Part shown: piece by piece, positions 25,581-33,443 of the stretch
Layout of the letters: each line of letters begins with the position of its first letter
Position numbering within the stretch: position 1 is the stretch's first letter
DNA from: Myxococcales bacterium
Lineage (GTDB): Bacteria > Myxococcota_A > Polyangia > Polyangiales > Polyangiaceae
DNA length: 64,000 nucleotides
Reading direction: 5' to 3'
Assembly (NCBI GenBank): GCA_012514535.1
Contig: JAAZAA010000261.1
Location: forward strand, 1 to 64,000
Program-made: the position numbers and the translations under genes
The notes under the pieces: model-generated
Databases searched by the model: none
What the model was told of the DNA's origin: nothing
What the model saw: the letters and a program-made list of their open reading frames with translations, nothing else

Positions 25581-27164
25581 TCAAAAGCTCGCGTCGAGCT
25601 GGAGGCGCGCCAGGTGCACGACGGGGAGGGAGCCGTCCCCGGAGCGGCGCACGTAGTCCCCCTGCAGCTTCAGGTAGTGACCGTTCAGGTACAGGTTCAG
25701 GCCAGCGCCGAGCTCCCGGCCCAGGCCGCGGCTCTGGGCGACGAGCGCCGGGTCGGTGCCTTCGAAGGCTCGCAGCTCGTCGTAGCGGGCCACCACCTCG
25801 ACGTGTTCGTTCAGCATGAGGCCCCCTTGGGCCAGGTAGCCCCACGCGGAGCGGGACCACTCCCGGAGAGCCTCGTCGTCGACGACGCCGTCCCGATGGT
25901 CGCGCGCGGCGTGTCGATAGAGCAGTTCGCCCACCAAGGAGAGGCCGCGGTACTTGAACACGAGGTCCGCGGCGCCGTGCACGTAGTCGAAGCCGCCCAG
26001 CTCGTAGGAGGGGCCCAGGGTGCTGCGCTGCCGACCCGCGTTGGCGTTGTAGGCGCCGGCGACGGACAGGGCGAGGCGGGGGGCGGGGAGGCGCGCCAGG
26101 TCTCCTTCCACGTCGTCGTCGAAGGGGCCGAGGGGGCGGAGGGACAGGCGTCCCACGTACAGAGGGCTCGGTGGCGTCGTGCCTCCCACGTAGTTCCTGC
26201 CGGAGCCGCCAAAGACGCCCAGCGCGTAACCCAACCTGCCGCTCGATCCGAACAGGTCCTGGGAGAACACCATCACACCCACGTCACGATCGAGGTTGAG
26301 CTCGAGCACGGCGAGGGGGCGATCCACCAGCTGCAGCGCGAACTCACGGGTCGTCCGGGCGCGATCGAAGGGCACGAAGAACTGGCCTGCACGCAGGTTC
26401 AGATCACGGAGACCCACGTACTCGGCGAAGGCGTCGAAGATGGGGGTGGGAGAGCTCGGGTCGTACTCCGCGGGGCCGAAGGCGAGCTGGACGAGGTAAC
26501 GGAAATCCGGGGTGAGGAGGTGCCCGTGGGTGATGAAGCGAACGGTGCGGATGTTGATCTCGTTGCTCACGTCACCAGCCGTCCAGCTCACCGTGTCGCG
26601 CAGCTGGAAGCGAGCGCGGAGGCCGATCGCGAAGGTGCCGTCTTGGCGGCGGAAGCTGATGCCTCGTCCCGCCTCCGCCGCGATCCCCACGGGCGGTCCC
26701 GGATCCGGGGGGACGGCCTGCACGGGGAAGAGGGGACGCGGAGCGGGAGCCTCCTCCGCCTGGACGCCGGGGGGTAAGGCGCGGGCGTCCGTCGTCGGAG
26801 GAGGCGCGGGCAAGGGGGCGGAGTGGGCCGAAGCGGAGCTGGACGACGCAGACTTGGCCGGCGCAAACTTGGCCGGCTCAGGACGGGCGGTTGGGGGGTG
26901 GGCCGGCGCGGGTGCCGAGGGCCGAGCCTCTTCCCCGTCGTCGGCAGCGGTGTCGGGCTCGGCGACGAAGGGGCGTTCGGTGACGTCGTCGCCTGGGGCC
27001 GCGGTGAGGTCCGCCGAGGGGTGGGGCGGCTCTTGCGTCGTCGAGGGCGCGTACGTCGGCGGCTCCTGGGCGTGCGCTCGGGCCGCGAGGAGCACCAGGG
27101 GGAGGACGAAGGACGGACTCACCCGTCGCCGGCGCGGAGCCGTGCCCTGCAGGGAGGTAGACAT
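25581..27164 (-). CDS. OprO/OprP-type phosphate-selective porin family protein
   Basis: About 527 residues: signal peptide ending near AHAQ (residue 33), a disordered Pro/Ala-rich linker of some 130 residues, then a beta-barrel. Family cues are GISFRRQDGTFAIGLRARFQLR, VRFITHGHLLTPDFRYLVQLAF, LNLRAGQFFVPFDRARTT and DRDVGVMVFSQ. Its gene starts 5 bp after the cysA stop, with GAAGG before the ATG, so it is the last gene of the sulfate-transport operon. It probably lets oxyanions across the outer membrane; sulfate selectivity is inferred from context only. Confidence 0.8.
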   Translation of the reverse strand: MSTSLQGTAPRRRRVSPSFVLPLVLLAARAHAQEPPTYAPSTTQEPPHPSADLTAAPGDDVTERPFVAEPDTAADDGEEARPSAPAPAHPPTARPEPAKFAPAKSASSSSASAHSAPLPAPPPTTDARALPPGVQAEEAPAPRPLFPVQAVPPDPGPPVGIAAEAGRGISFRRQDGTFAIGLRARFQLRDTVSWTAGDVSNEINIRTVRFITHGHLLTPDFRYLVQLAFGPAEYDPSSPTPIFDAFAEYVGLRDLNLRAGQFFVPFDRARTTREFALQLVDRPLAVLELNLDRDVGVMVFSQDLFGSSGRLGYALGVFGGSGRNYVGGTTPPSPLYVGRLSLRPLGPFDDDVEGDLARLPAPRLALSVAGAYNANAGRQRSTLGPSYELGGFDYVHGAADLVFKYRGLSLVGELLYRHAARDHRDGVVDDEALREWSRSAWGYLAQGGLMLNEHVEVVARYDELRAFEGTDPALVAQSRGLGRELGAGLNLYLNGHYLKLQGDYVRRSGDGSLPVVHLARLQLDASF

Positions 27165-27169
27165 CGCCT

Positions 27170-28264
27170 TCAGATCACGTAGTCGTGGCGCGGGGCGACC
27201 TTGACGTGGCGCAGCCGCACGACAACCTCGTCGCCGAGGTCGATGGCGCGCTCCTCGAGCTCGTGGTGCGGCATCTGCACGGAGATGAGATCGCCATCCC
27301 GCAGCAGCACCGACACCTTGGCGTGTCCACCGACGCGGACCAGACGTTCGACGCGACCGACGGGGCCGAGGTTCGGGCCCGCGCCGAGGCGCTCGAGCTG
27401 GACGTCGTGGGGGCGCACGTAGGCCTCCACCGCGGCGCCGTCCACCAGGCCGTGTCCTGGCGCCGCGAGGGCCTGCGCCGAGAACTCGGCGGCGAAACCA
27501 CCCCGGAGCTCGGCGCGGCCCCGATGGACGCTGCCCGTGAGGACCTTGGCGCCGCCCAGGAAGGACGCGACGAAGGCGTTGGCGGGGTTCTCGTAGAGGT
27601 CGGCGGGCCTCCCCGCTTGTTCGACCCGGCCGCCACGCAGCAACACGACGTGCTCGGAGAGCTCGAGCGCCTCCTCCTGGTCGTGGGTGACGAGGAGGGT
27701 GGTCACCTGGGTTTGCTCGTGGAAGCGGTGTAGCCACTCGCGCAGCTCGAGGCGGACCTGCGTGTCGAGGGCGCCGAAGGGCTCGTCGAGGAGGAGCACG
27801 CGCGGGTTCGGGGCGAGGGCACGGGCGAGGGCGACGCGCTGACGTTGCCCGCCGGAGAGCTGCGTGGGCAGTCGGTTGCGGTAGTCGGCGAGCTGCACCA
27901 GCTCGAGCAGCTCCTCGACGCGCTCGCGGATCACGCGCGGATCTGCGCGGCGGACGCTGAGCCCGAAGCCGACGTTCTCGGACACGGTCATGTGGTCGAA
28001 GAGGGCGTAGTTCTGGAAGACGAACCCGACCTGCCGCTCCCGTACCGGCGTCGCCGTGACGTCGTGACCGTGGATCTCGACCGCGCCGCCGTCGAGGGCC
28101 TCCAACCCGGCGACGAGCCGGAGCACGGTGGACTTGCCGGATCCGGACGGCCCCAGCAGGGACGTGATGCCATGCGCAGGCGCCTGGAAGGAGACGGCGT
28201 CGACCGCGAGGACCTCCCGGCGGGAACCGAAGCGCTTGATGAGCCCAGTGACTCGAACGGACAT
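27170..28264 (-). CDS. cysA: Sulfate/thiosulfate ABC transporter ATP-binding subunit
   Basis: A 364-residue importer ATPase. Walker A GPSGSGKST, Q-loop in FVFQNYALFDHMTV, signature LSGGQ, Walker B VLLLDEPF and switch His in LLVTHD are intact. The last 130 residues form the regulatory TOBE-like domain. ALFDHMTVSENV and the gene order sbp-cysT-cysW-cysA mark it as CysA. GGAGAAAGC stands before the ATG at 28264; the longer frame runs into cysW. It powers uptake through CysT and CysW. Confidence 0.92.
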   Translation of the reverse strand: MSVRVTGLIKRFGSRREVLAVDAVSFQAPAHGITSLLGPSGSGKSTVLRLVAGLEALDGGAVEIHGHDVTATPVRERQVGFVFQNYALFDHMTVSENVGFGLSVRRADPRVIRERVEELLELVQLADYRNRLPTQLSGGQRQRVALARALAPNPRVLLLDEPFGALDTQVRLELREWLHRFHEQTQVTTLLVTHDQEEALELSEHVVLLRGGRVEQAGRPADLYENPANAFVASFLGGAKVLTGSVHRGRAELRGGFAAEFSAQALAAPGHGLVDGAAVEAYVRPHDVQLERLGAGPNLGPVGRVERLVRVGGHAKVSVLLRDGDLISVQMPHHELEERAIDLGDEVVVRLRHVKVAPRHDYVI

Positions 28265-28323
28265 GCTTTCTCCAATGTTCGGTGAGGAGACGCTGAAGGG
28301 GAGACGAGGTGGTGCGCGGGTCC

Positions 28324-29250
28324 TCAGCCCGCCGGCACCGTGCGCGCGACGGTGGGGGGCGCGGCTCCCGTGGCGAGATCCGCGGTGCGCCGCTCCGCCC
28401 GCCACTCGACCCATTGCTTGAGCACGAGGGTGACGATCGCCAGCAGGGCGAGCAGCGACGACACGGCGAAGGCGCCGACGAAGGCGTACTCTCCGTAGAG
28501 GACCTCCACGTGGAGGGGCAGGGTGTTCGTCTCGCCCCGGATGTGGCCGGACACGACGCTGACGGCGCCGAACTCGCCCATCGCGCGGGCGTTGCACAGG
28601 ATGACGCCGTAGATCACCCCCCACTTCACCTTGGGGAGCGTCACGCGCCAGAGGATTTGCCAGCCCGTCGCCCCGAGGGTGAGGGCGGCCTCCTCCTCGT
28701 CGCTCCCCTGCGCCTGCATCACCGCGAGCACCTCGCGGGTCACCAGGGGGAAGGTGATGAACGTCGTGGCGAGCACGATGCCCGGCACCGCGAAGATGAT
28801 GCGGACGTCCCAGGCGGAGAGCAGCGACCCGAACCAGCCCTGCGCCCCGAAGAGCAGCACGAAGATCAGCCCCGCGATCACCGGGGAGACGCTGAACGGG
28901 AGATCGATGAGCGTGACGAGGGCGCTCTTGCCCGGGAACTCGTACTTCGACAACAGCCACGCGCTCGTGACGCCGAAGACGAGGTTCAGGGGGACGGCGA
29001 TGCCCGCGGCGAGCAGCGTCAGGCGCACCGCGGACAGCGTCTCGTCGTCGGCGAGCGCGTCCAGGTACGCGTCGAGGCCGTCCGCGAAGGCCGACGAAAA
29101 CACGATGACGAGCGGCACCAACAGGAAGGCGCAGACGAAGAGCAGGGCGACGCCGATGAGGAGCCAGCGGATCAGCGGTGCCTCCTCCGCGGTGTCCTGG
29201 CGCCCCGCGCGGCGGCCGTGCCCTCCGAGCCGGGAGACCGAATGACTCAT
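28324..29250 (-). CDS. cysW: Sulfate/thiosulfate ABC transporter permease CysW
   Basis: A 308-residue permease with six membrane helices and the EAA loop region ([27 protein letters not shown]) that docks on Cys[20 protein letters not shown] and [28 protein letters not shown] are CysW signatures. The start at 29250 overlaps the cysT stop by four bases (ATGA). Confidence 0.92.
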   Translation of the reverse strand: MSHSVSRLGGHGRRAGRQDTAEEAPLIRWLLIGVALLFVCAFLLVPLVIVFSSAFADGLDAYLDALADDETLSAVRLTLLAAGIAVPLNLVFGVTSAWLLSKYEFPGKSALVTLIDLPFSVSPVIAGLIFVLLFGAQGWFGSLLSAWDVRIIFAVPGIVLATTFITFPLVTREVLAVMQAQGSDEEEAALTLGATGWQILWRVTLPKVKWGVIYGVILCNARAMGEFGAVSVVSGHIRGETNTLPLHVEVLYGEYAFVGAFAVSSLLALLAIVTLVLKQWVEWRAERRTADLATGAAPPTVARTVPAG

Positions 29251-30065
29251 GACGCCCCCCGGACGCGGCGCTGCAGCAGATTGATCGCGAGCAACGCCAG
29301 GAAGGAGACGCCCAGCATGACGCAGGCGATGGCGGTCGCGCCCGCGTAGTCGTACTGCTCGAGCTTGGTGACGATCAGGAGCGGGGCGATCTCCGTCTTC
29401 ATCGGCATGTTCCCGGAGATGAAGACGACGGAGCCGTACTCGCCGACCCCGCGCGCGAAGGCGAGGGCGAAGCCCGTGAGCGCAGCGGGGTAGAGCCCCG
29501 GGAGGAGCACGCGACGAAAGGTCTGCCAGCGCGTCGCACCCAGGATCGCGGCGGCCTCTTCGAGGCTCGGATCGAGCTCTTCGAGCACCGGCTGGACCGT
29601 GCGGATGACGAACGGGATCCCGATGAAGGTCAAGGCGATGAAGATGCCGAGGGGCGTGAACGCCACGCGCACCCCGAGGCGGCCCAGGGGCTCTCCGAGG
29701 GGGCCGTTCGGCGCGTACGCTGCGGTCAGCGCGATGCCGGCCACGGCGGTGGGCAGCGCGAAGGGCAGATCGACGAAGGCGTCGACGAGCTTGCGCCCGG
29801 GGAAGCGGTACCGGACGAGCACCCACGCCACGAGCACCCCGAACACGGCGTTCACGGCGGCGGCGAGCAGGGCGAGCCCGAAGGTGAGGCGGTACGAGGC
29901 GACGGCCCGCTCGTCGAGCGCGCTCCGCCAGAACTCGGTGAAGCCCAGCCCACCCGCCTTCACCGCCAGGGCCGAGAGGGGGAGCAGCACCAACAGGCCG
30001 AGATAGAAGACCGTGTAACCCAAGCTGAGGCCGAAGCCCGGGAGCACGCCGCGTCGTCGCAACAT
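29247..30065 (-). CDS. cysT: Sulfate/thiosulfate ABC transporter permease CysT
   Basis: A 272-residue permease, six helices, with the EAA loop [53 protein letters not shown] and [28 protein letters not shown] are highly specific for CysT (CysU). It starts 18 bp after sbp and is coupled to cysW through an ATGA overlap. With CysW it forms the membrane channel. Confidence 0.92.
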   Translation of the reverse strand: MLRRRGVLPGFGLSLGYTVFYLGLLVLLPLSALAVKAGGLGFTEFWRSALDERAVASYRLTFGLALLAAAVNAVFGVLVAWVLVRYRFPGRKLVDAFVDLPFALPTAVAGIALTAAYAPNGPLGEPLGRLGVRVAFTPLGIFIALTFIGIPFVIRTVQPVLEELDPSLEEAAAILGATRWQTFRRVLLPGLYPAALTGFALAFARGVGEYGSVVFISGNMPMKTEIAPLLIVTKLEQYDYAGATAIACVMLGVSFLALLAINLLQRRVRGAS

Positions 30066-30083
30066 CGCCGCCAGGTCCTCTCG

Positions 30084-31118
30084 TCAGCGTGCGCGAGCCG
30101 CCTTGGCGCCCGGCTGGTAGATGCGATCGAACACTCCGCCGTCGGCGAAGTGCTTCTCGTGGGCCTCGCGCCAGCTGCCGGCGATCTCCCGCACCGTGAA
30201 GCGGGTGACCTCGGCGAACTGGTCCGCGAACTCCGCCGCGGCGCTGGCGCCCGACGGGCGGTAGAAGTGCTTGCCCGCGATGCGCTGCGCCTGGGGCGTG
30301 TAGAGGAACTCGAGGTAGGCCTGGGCCACCTTTCGGGTGCCGTGCTTGTCGGCGTAGGTGTCCACCAGGGCGACGGGCGGCTCCGCGAGGATGCTCACGG
30401 AGGGGACGACCAGCTCGAGGTCGGCCTTGTCTCCGAGCTCCTTGAGGGAGAGCAGGGCCTCGTTCTCCCAGGTGAGCAGCACGTCCCCGATGCCCCGCTC
30501 CGCGAAGGTCGTCGTGGCGCCGCGCGCGCCGGAGTCCAGCACGGGCACGTTGCCGTAGAGGCGCGCGAGGAAGTTCTGGGCGGCGCCCTCTTCGCCGAAC
30601 TCACGGAGCGCGTAGCCCCACGCGGCGAGGTAGTTGTAACGAGCACCCCCCGACGTCTTGGGGTTCGGGGTGATCACGCTCACTCCCTCGCGCACCAGAT
30701 CCTTCCAGTCGCGGATCCCCTTGGGGTTCCCCTTCCGGACGAGGAAGACGATGGTGGAGGTGTAGGGCGCGCTGTCATGGGGCAGGCGGGTCTGCCAGTC
30801 CTTGGGGAGGAGCCCGGCCCGCTCGTGCATCGCGTCGATGTCGAACGCGATCGCCAGGGTGACCACGTCCGCCTCCAGCCCGTCGATCACGGCGCGCGCC
30901 TGTTTGCCCGCCCCGCCGTGCGATTGACGGATGCGGACGCTCTGGCCGGTCGTCTTCTCCCAATGAGCGGAAAACTCGGCGTTGATCTCCCCGTAGAGCT
31001 CCCGGGTCGGGTCGTAGCTGACGTTGAGGAGCGTGACGTCGGCTGCCCCGTCCTTGCGGCACGACAACACGCCGAGGCAGAGGACGAGCAGGGTGGAGAG
31101 GGCGGCGGCGATTCTCAT
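30084..31118 (-). CDS. sbp: Sulfate-binding protein of the ABC transporter (lipoprotein)
   Basis: A 344-residue periplasmic binding protein. The N-terminus is a lipoprotein signal with LGVLSC at residues 15-20, so it is probably tethered to the inner membrane, unlike the soluble Sbp of enterobacteria. Family signatures are present: [18 protein letters not shown] near the start and [19 protein letters not shown] mid-protein. Sulfate versus thiosulfate preference cannot be told. It is the first gene of the operon and has its own upstream TTGACA. Confidence 0.9.
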   Translation of the reverse strand: MRIAAALSTLLVLCLGVLSCRKDGAADVTLLNVSYDPTRELYGEINAEFSAHWEKTTGQSVRIRQSHGGAGKQARAVIDGLEADVVTLAIAFDIDAMHERAGLLPKDWQTRLPHDSAPYTSTIVFLVRKGNPKGIRDWKDLVREGVSVITPNPKTSGGARYNYLAAWGYALREFGEEGAAQNFLARLYGNVPVLDSGARGATTTFAERGIGDVLLTWENEALLSLKELGDKADLELVVPSVSILAEPPVALVDTYADKHGTRKVAQAYLEFLYTPQAQRIAGKHFYRPSGASAAAEFADQFAEVTRFTVREIAGSWREAHEKHFADGGVFDRIYQPGAKAARAR

Positions 31119-31174
31119 GGGGTGACCTCGGGGCGGGGTGCCTGGCCCGCTAGAACTCTACTAAAACGATAGAG

Positions 31175-31203
31175 AGCATCGGGTGAGGGCTCGGGGGTGT
31201 CAA
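31175..31203 (-). promoter_or_regulatory. Putative promoter of the sulfate-transport operon
   Basis: Read on the minus strand: a perfect -35 TTGACA (31203-31198), 17-bp spacer, and a weak -10 GATGCT (31180-31175). It lies 57 bp before the sbp start. The strength of the -35 carries the call. No known sulfur-responsive riboswitch was recognised in the leader. Confidence 0.4.
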
Positions 31204-31238
31204 GGGTGGGTCATTGGGGGAGGGGTCTCGATTTCTCC

Positions 31239-31268
31239 TTGACCCGCCTCCGTCGAATAGTCTATCAA
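31239..31268 (+). promoter_or_regulatory. Putative promoter reading toward the tRNA-like gene
   Basis: TTGACC (31239-31244) and TATCAA (31263-31268) are 18 bp apart. Downstream on the same strand lie a structured stretch (31294-31367) and the tRNA-like gene (31399-31470). The local A/T content is higher than in the flanking genes. Confidence 0.4.
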
Positions 31269-31293
31269 GTCGATCAACAAAATGCTCGCGGTT

Positions 31294-31367
31294 GTTCTCG
31301 GGTGCATGCCGGCCCCCGAATCCGGCTGAAATCCCGAAGAAAGTTACCCGGGGTGTACACCGAGAAC
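31294..31367 (+). ncRNA. Possible structured RNA upstream of the tRNA-like gene
   Basis: Ends pair as a 10-bp helix with one bulged G: GTTCTCGGGTG from 31294 with CACCGAGAAC ending at 31367. Inside, GCCGG (31308-31312) pairs with CCGGC (31322-31326), which suggests a junction or nested hairpins. No Rfam class was recognised. It could be a leader of the tRNA transcript or an independent small RNA. Confidence 0.35.
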
Positions 31368-31398
31368 GGATTGATTCCCGAATAGAACAACCCTTCCA

Positions 31399-31470
31399 GC
31401 TCCTCGCACCTGGACGGTGACGTGGCCTGCAAAGCCAGACGTTTCGGGTTCGATTCCCGGCAGGAGCACC
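31399..31470 (+). tRNA. Atypical tRNA-Cys(GCA)-like gene
   Basis: The 3' half is canonical: anticodon loop CTGCAAA (31427-31433) with anticodon GCA (31429-31431), variable loop ACGTT, T arm TCGGG-TTCGATT-CCCGG, acceptor strand ending GGAGC, discriminator A and encoded CC (CCA not complete). The 5' half is odd. GCTCCTC pairs with six of seven acceptor bases (C-C mismatch at 7-66). The D arm is only CACC-TGGAC-GGTG with a five-base loop, and position 8 is not T. The first anticodon-stem pair is G-G. It may be a divergent working tRNA or a decaying copy. Confidence 0.55.
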
Positions 31471-31486
31471 GGAGGTCCTCTCCTCC
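31471..31486 (+). terminator. Weak hairpin directly after the tRNA-like gene
   Basis: GGAGG (31471-31475) pairs with CCTCC (31482-31486) across a six-base loop. There is no T tract, so it may serve 3' processing rather than termination. Confidence 0.3.
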
Positions 31487-31534
31487 ACGCAAAGAAGTCT
31501 AGTTAGGTGATGGGTTAAATTTCTTACAGCCCAA

Positions 31535-31557
31535 GGCGGTGGCAGGTGCTCACCGCC
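31535..31557 (+). promoter_or_regulatory. Leader hairpin upstream of the PstS-like gene
   Basis: GGCGGTG (31535-31541) pairs perfectly with CACCGCC (31551-31557). It ends 16 bases before the ATG at 31574, next to the GGAG Shine-Dalgarno at about 31562. An A/T-rich GGTTAAATTTC just upstream may hold the -10 box of this operon. Confidence 0.4.
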
Positions 31558-31573
31558 GGGCCGGAGACCCCGA

Positions 31574-32806
31574 ATGACCGCTCGTTCCCACTCCCACCCT
31601 CGATTCATCTCCACCAGTGCCTTCCTCGTCGCCTCGTCGCTGGCGAGCGGAGTCCTCGCGGCGCCGTGTCCGACGAATCTCCCCAACCCGATCTACGGGG
31701 CGGGCGGCAGCGCGGTGACCAACACCTTGGGCGCCGTGGCGCGCGCCCTCGCGAGCCTCCCCCCGGACCAGGCGGTGACGATCTTCTACAACGACCCGGG
31801 GGCGTGCGCGGGCTACGCGCACTTCGTCGCGCCGGAGATCAGCCAGCCCGACTCCTTCTGGTACTGGCCCGCGGACGGCGACCCGGTGCAATGCGAGCCG
31901 AACGGCGACGAGGAGCTGTCGTTCGCTCACATGGGCAACACGCCGGCGCTGTGCCCGGGAGGCGAGGATCTCCCCGCGGGCTTCGGTCGCTTCGTCGCGC
32001 CGGTGCAGACGATCAACGTCATCACCCACGCGGCGTCGAGCGAGGACTCCATCACGGCGGAGGCCCTCTACCACATCTATGGGTTCGGGCCGGGCGCTGC
32101 CGGGCGCAGCGTCGCGCCGTGGATCGAGCCGGCGGACGTGTACGGGCGCAGGACCAACTCCTTCGTCCATCAGATCGTCGCGAACCTCACCGGCGTGCCT
32201 TCGGGCAGCTTCAAGATCCCGGAGGACAACTTCCTGCGTACGAACGACGAGACCGTCGCGGCCGTCTTCCTGAAGGGCCAGACGAACGCGAATCGCCCGC
32301 TCGGCTACGTCTCCGGATCCGCGGCGGACGCCGGGGAAGGCCGCGGGGAGGTCAAGACCCTCGCGTACCGCGACTTCGATCAGACGTGCGCGTATCTGCC
32401 TCACTCGAGCCGCGACCGGAAGGACAACTACAACACACGCACGGGGCAGTACGCGCTGTGGACCCCGGCCTGGTTCTACGCGAAGACGACGGACGACGGT
32501 AAGATCGCCAATCCCCTCGTCGCGAACCTGATCGGCTGGTTCGACGGGACGCTGGAGGCACCGGGTGATCTCGACGTCGTCGAGCTCGTCATCCAAGCCG
32601 GCGACGTGCCCTTGTGCGCCATGCAGGCGATCCGCCCCGACGGCGACCTGAGCCCGATTACGTCGTACGCGCCGGAGAACCCCTGCAATGGATATTACGA
32701 GTTCGTGAAGACCGGTCAGACCGATTACGTGTCTTGCTCCGACTCCACGGACTGCAACGAGGCCGAAGGTGAGCAGTGCCGCTACGGCTTCTGCGAGGCG
32801 TACTGA
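31574..32806 (+). CDS. Secreted PstS-like substrate-binding protein with Cys-rich tail
   Basis: A 410-residue exported protein; signal peptide ends at about LAAP (residue 31). The opening IYGAGGSAVTNTLGAVARAL...VTIFYNDPGACAGY resembles the first strand and ligand loop of PstS-type proteins, and the middle FVHQIVANLTG and GYVSGSAAD fit their second lobe. The end carries CSDSTDCNEAEGEQC and YGFC, a cysteine motif common in myxobacterial secreted proteins but foreign to PstS. It is the first gene of a nine-gene plus-strand cluster with TonB components. No ABC permease accompanies it. A periplasmic or surface ligand-binding role is inferred. Confidence 0.55.
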   Translation: MTARSHSHPRFISTSAFLVASSLASGVLAAPCPTNLPNPIYGAGGSAVTNTLGAVARALASLPPDQAVTIFYNDPGACAGYAHFVAPEISQPDSFWYWPADGDPVQCEPNGDEELSFAHMGNTPALCPGGEDLPAGFGRFVAPVQTINVITHAASSEDSITAEALYHIYGFGPGAAGRSVAPWIEPADVYGRRTNSFVHQIVANLTGVPSGSFKIPEDNFLRTNDETVAAVFLKGQTNANRPLGYVSGSAADAGEGRGEVKTLAYRDFDQTCAYLPHSSRDRKDNYNTRTGQYALWTPAWFYAKTTDDGKIANPLVANLIGWFDGTLEAPGDLDVVELVIQAGDVPLCAMQAIRPDGDLSPITSYAPENPCNGYYEFVKTGQTDYVSCSDSTDCNEAEGEQCRYGFCEAY

Positions 32807-32820
32807 CTTGGGAGACGAAG

Positions 32821-33360
32821 ATGACGAACGAACGACACGGTGCGATCCCTGGCGCGGATCGTGAGACGGACCGCGCGCGCGCCACGCAGACGACCTCCCG
32901 CGCTCCGGAAGCGGCGACCGACCCGGTGCGGAGCCGCTGGCCTCTACGCCTGGCCTCCTCGTTGGCGCTCTGCGCCCTCCTCGTCGCGGCGTGCAGTGGG
33001 AAAGAGAACCCCACTCCGGGAGACGAAGATCCCATCACGCCGACGCCGACGACGGGCGGATCCTCGGGGAAGGGCTCCGGGGGCGGCGCGGGGGCTGGTC
33101 CCGTGGGCTCTGGGGGGGGCACCGGGGGTGCGATCTTCGAGGAGCCCGACCGCGAAGAGTGCTCCGACGAGCCCGACGGTGAGCAGCCCAACAGCCACCC
33201 GGCTTCCCATCGAGGCACGCCCTGCTGGAACGTCGCCGACTGCAAGATCGTCTCGCGCGAGCAGGTGATCAATCAGTGCAACTCCAAAGGGAGCAGCTGC
33301 TTCCCCTTCACTCGAAGCATCGAGGGCTACACGCCGGGAGATCCGCTCCCGCCCCTCTGA
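32821..33360 (+). CDS. Cys-rich lipoprotein, unknown function
   Basis: About 179 residues from the ATG at 32821 (GGGAGACGAAG before it). A 45-residue polar leader precedes a lipoprotein signal with ALLVAAC. A Gly/Ser/Thr-rich linker follows, then a C-terminal part of 80 residues with six cysteines (EECSD, PCWNVADC, NQCNSKGSSC). It starts 14 bp after the PstS-like gene. Its cysteine pattern suggests a disulfide-stabilised periplasmic or surface domain. No family recognised. Confidence 0.65.
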   Translation: MTNERHGAIPGADRETDRARATQTTSRAPEAATDPVRSRWPLRLASSLALCALLVAACSGKENPTPGDEDPITPTPTTGGSSGKGSGGGAGAGPVGSGGGTGGAIFEEPDREECSDEPDGEQPNSHPASHRGTPCWNVADCKIVSREQVINQCNSKGSSCFPFTRSIEGYTPGDPLPPL

Positions 33361-33443
33361 CCACGTGACGGCGCGGCGCCCGCGTGCCCCTCCGAGCGAG
33401 GGGACGCGGAGCCGTCCGTGCCCTTTTCGATCCTGGATCGCCT

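Noticed and set aside
31119-31260. Known sulfur-related riboswitch in the sbp leader
   Set aside because: No SAM or other riboswitch consensus segments were recognised; only a promoter-like -35 box is clear.
31294-31470. tmRNA 3' end or selenocysteine tRNA
   Set aside because: No tag-peptide frame or tmRNA 5' end is seen upstream, the anticodon loop is a normal CTGCAAA (GCA), and there is no long variable arm.
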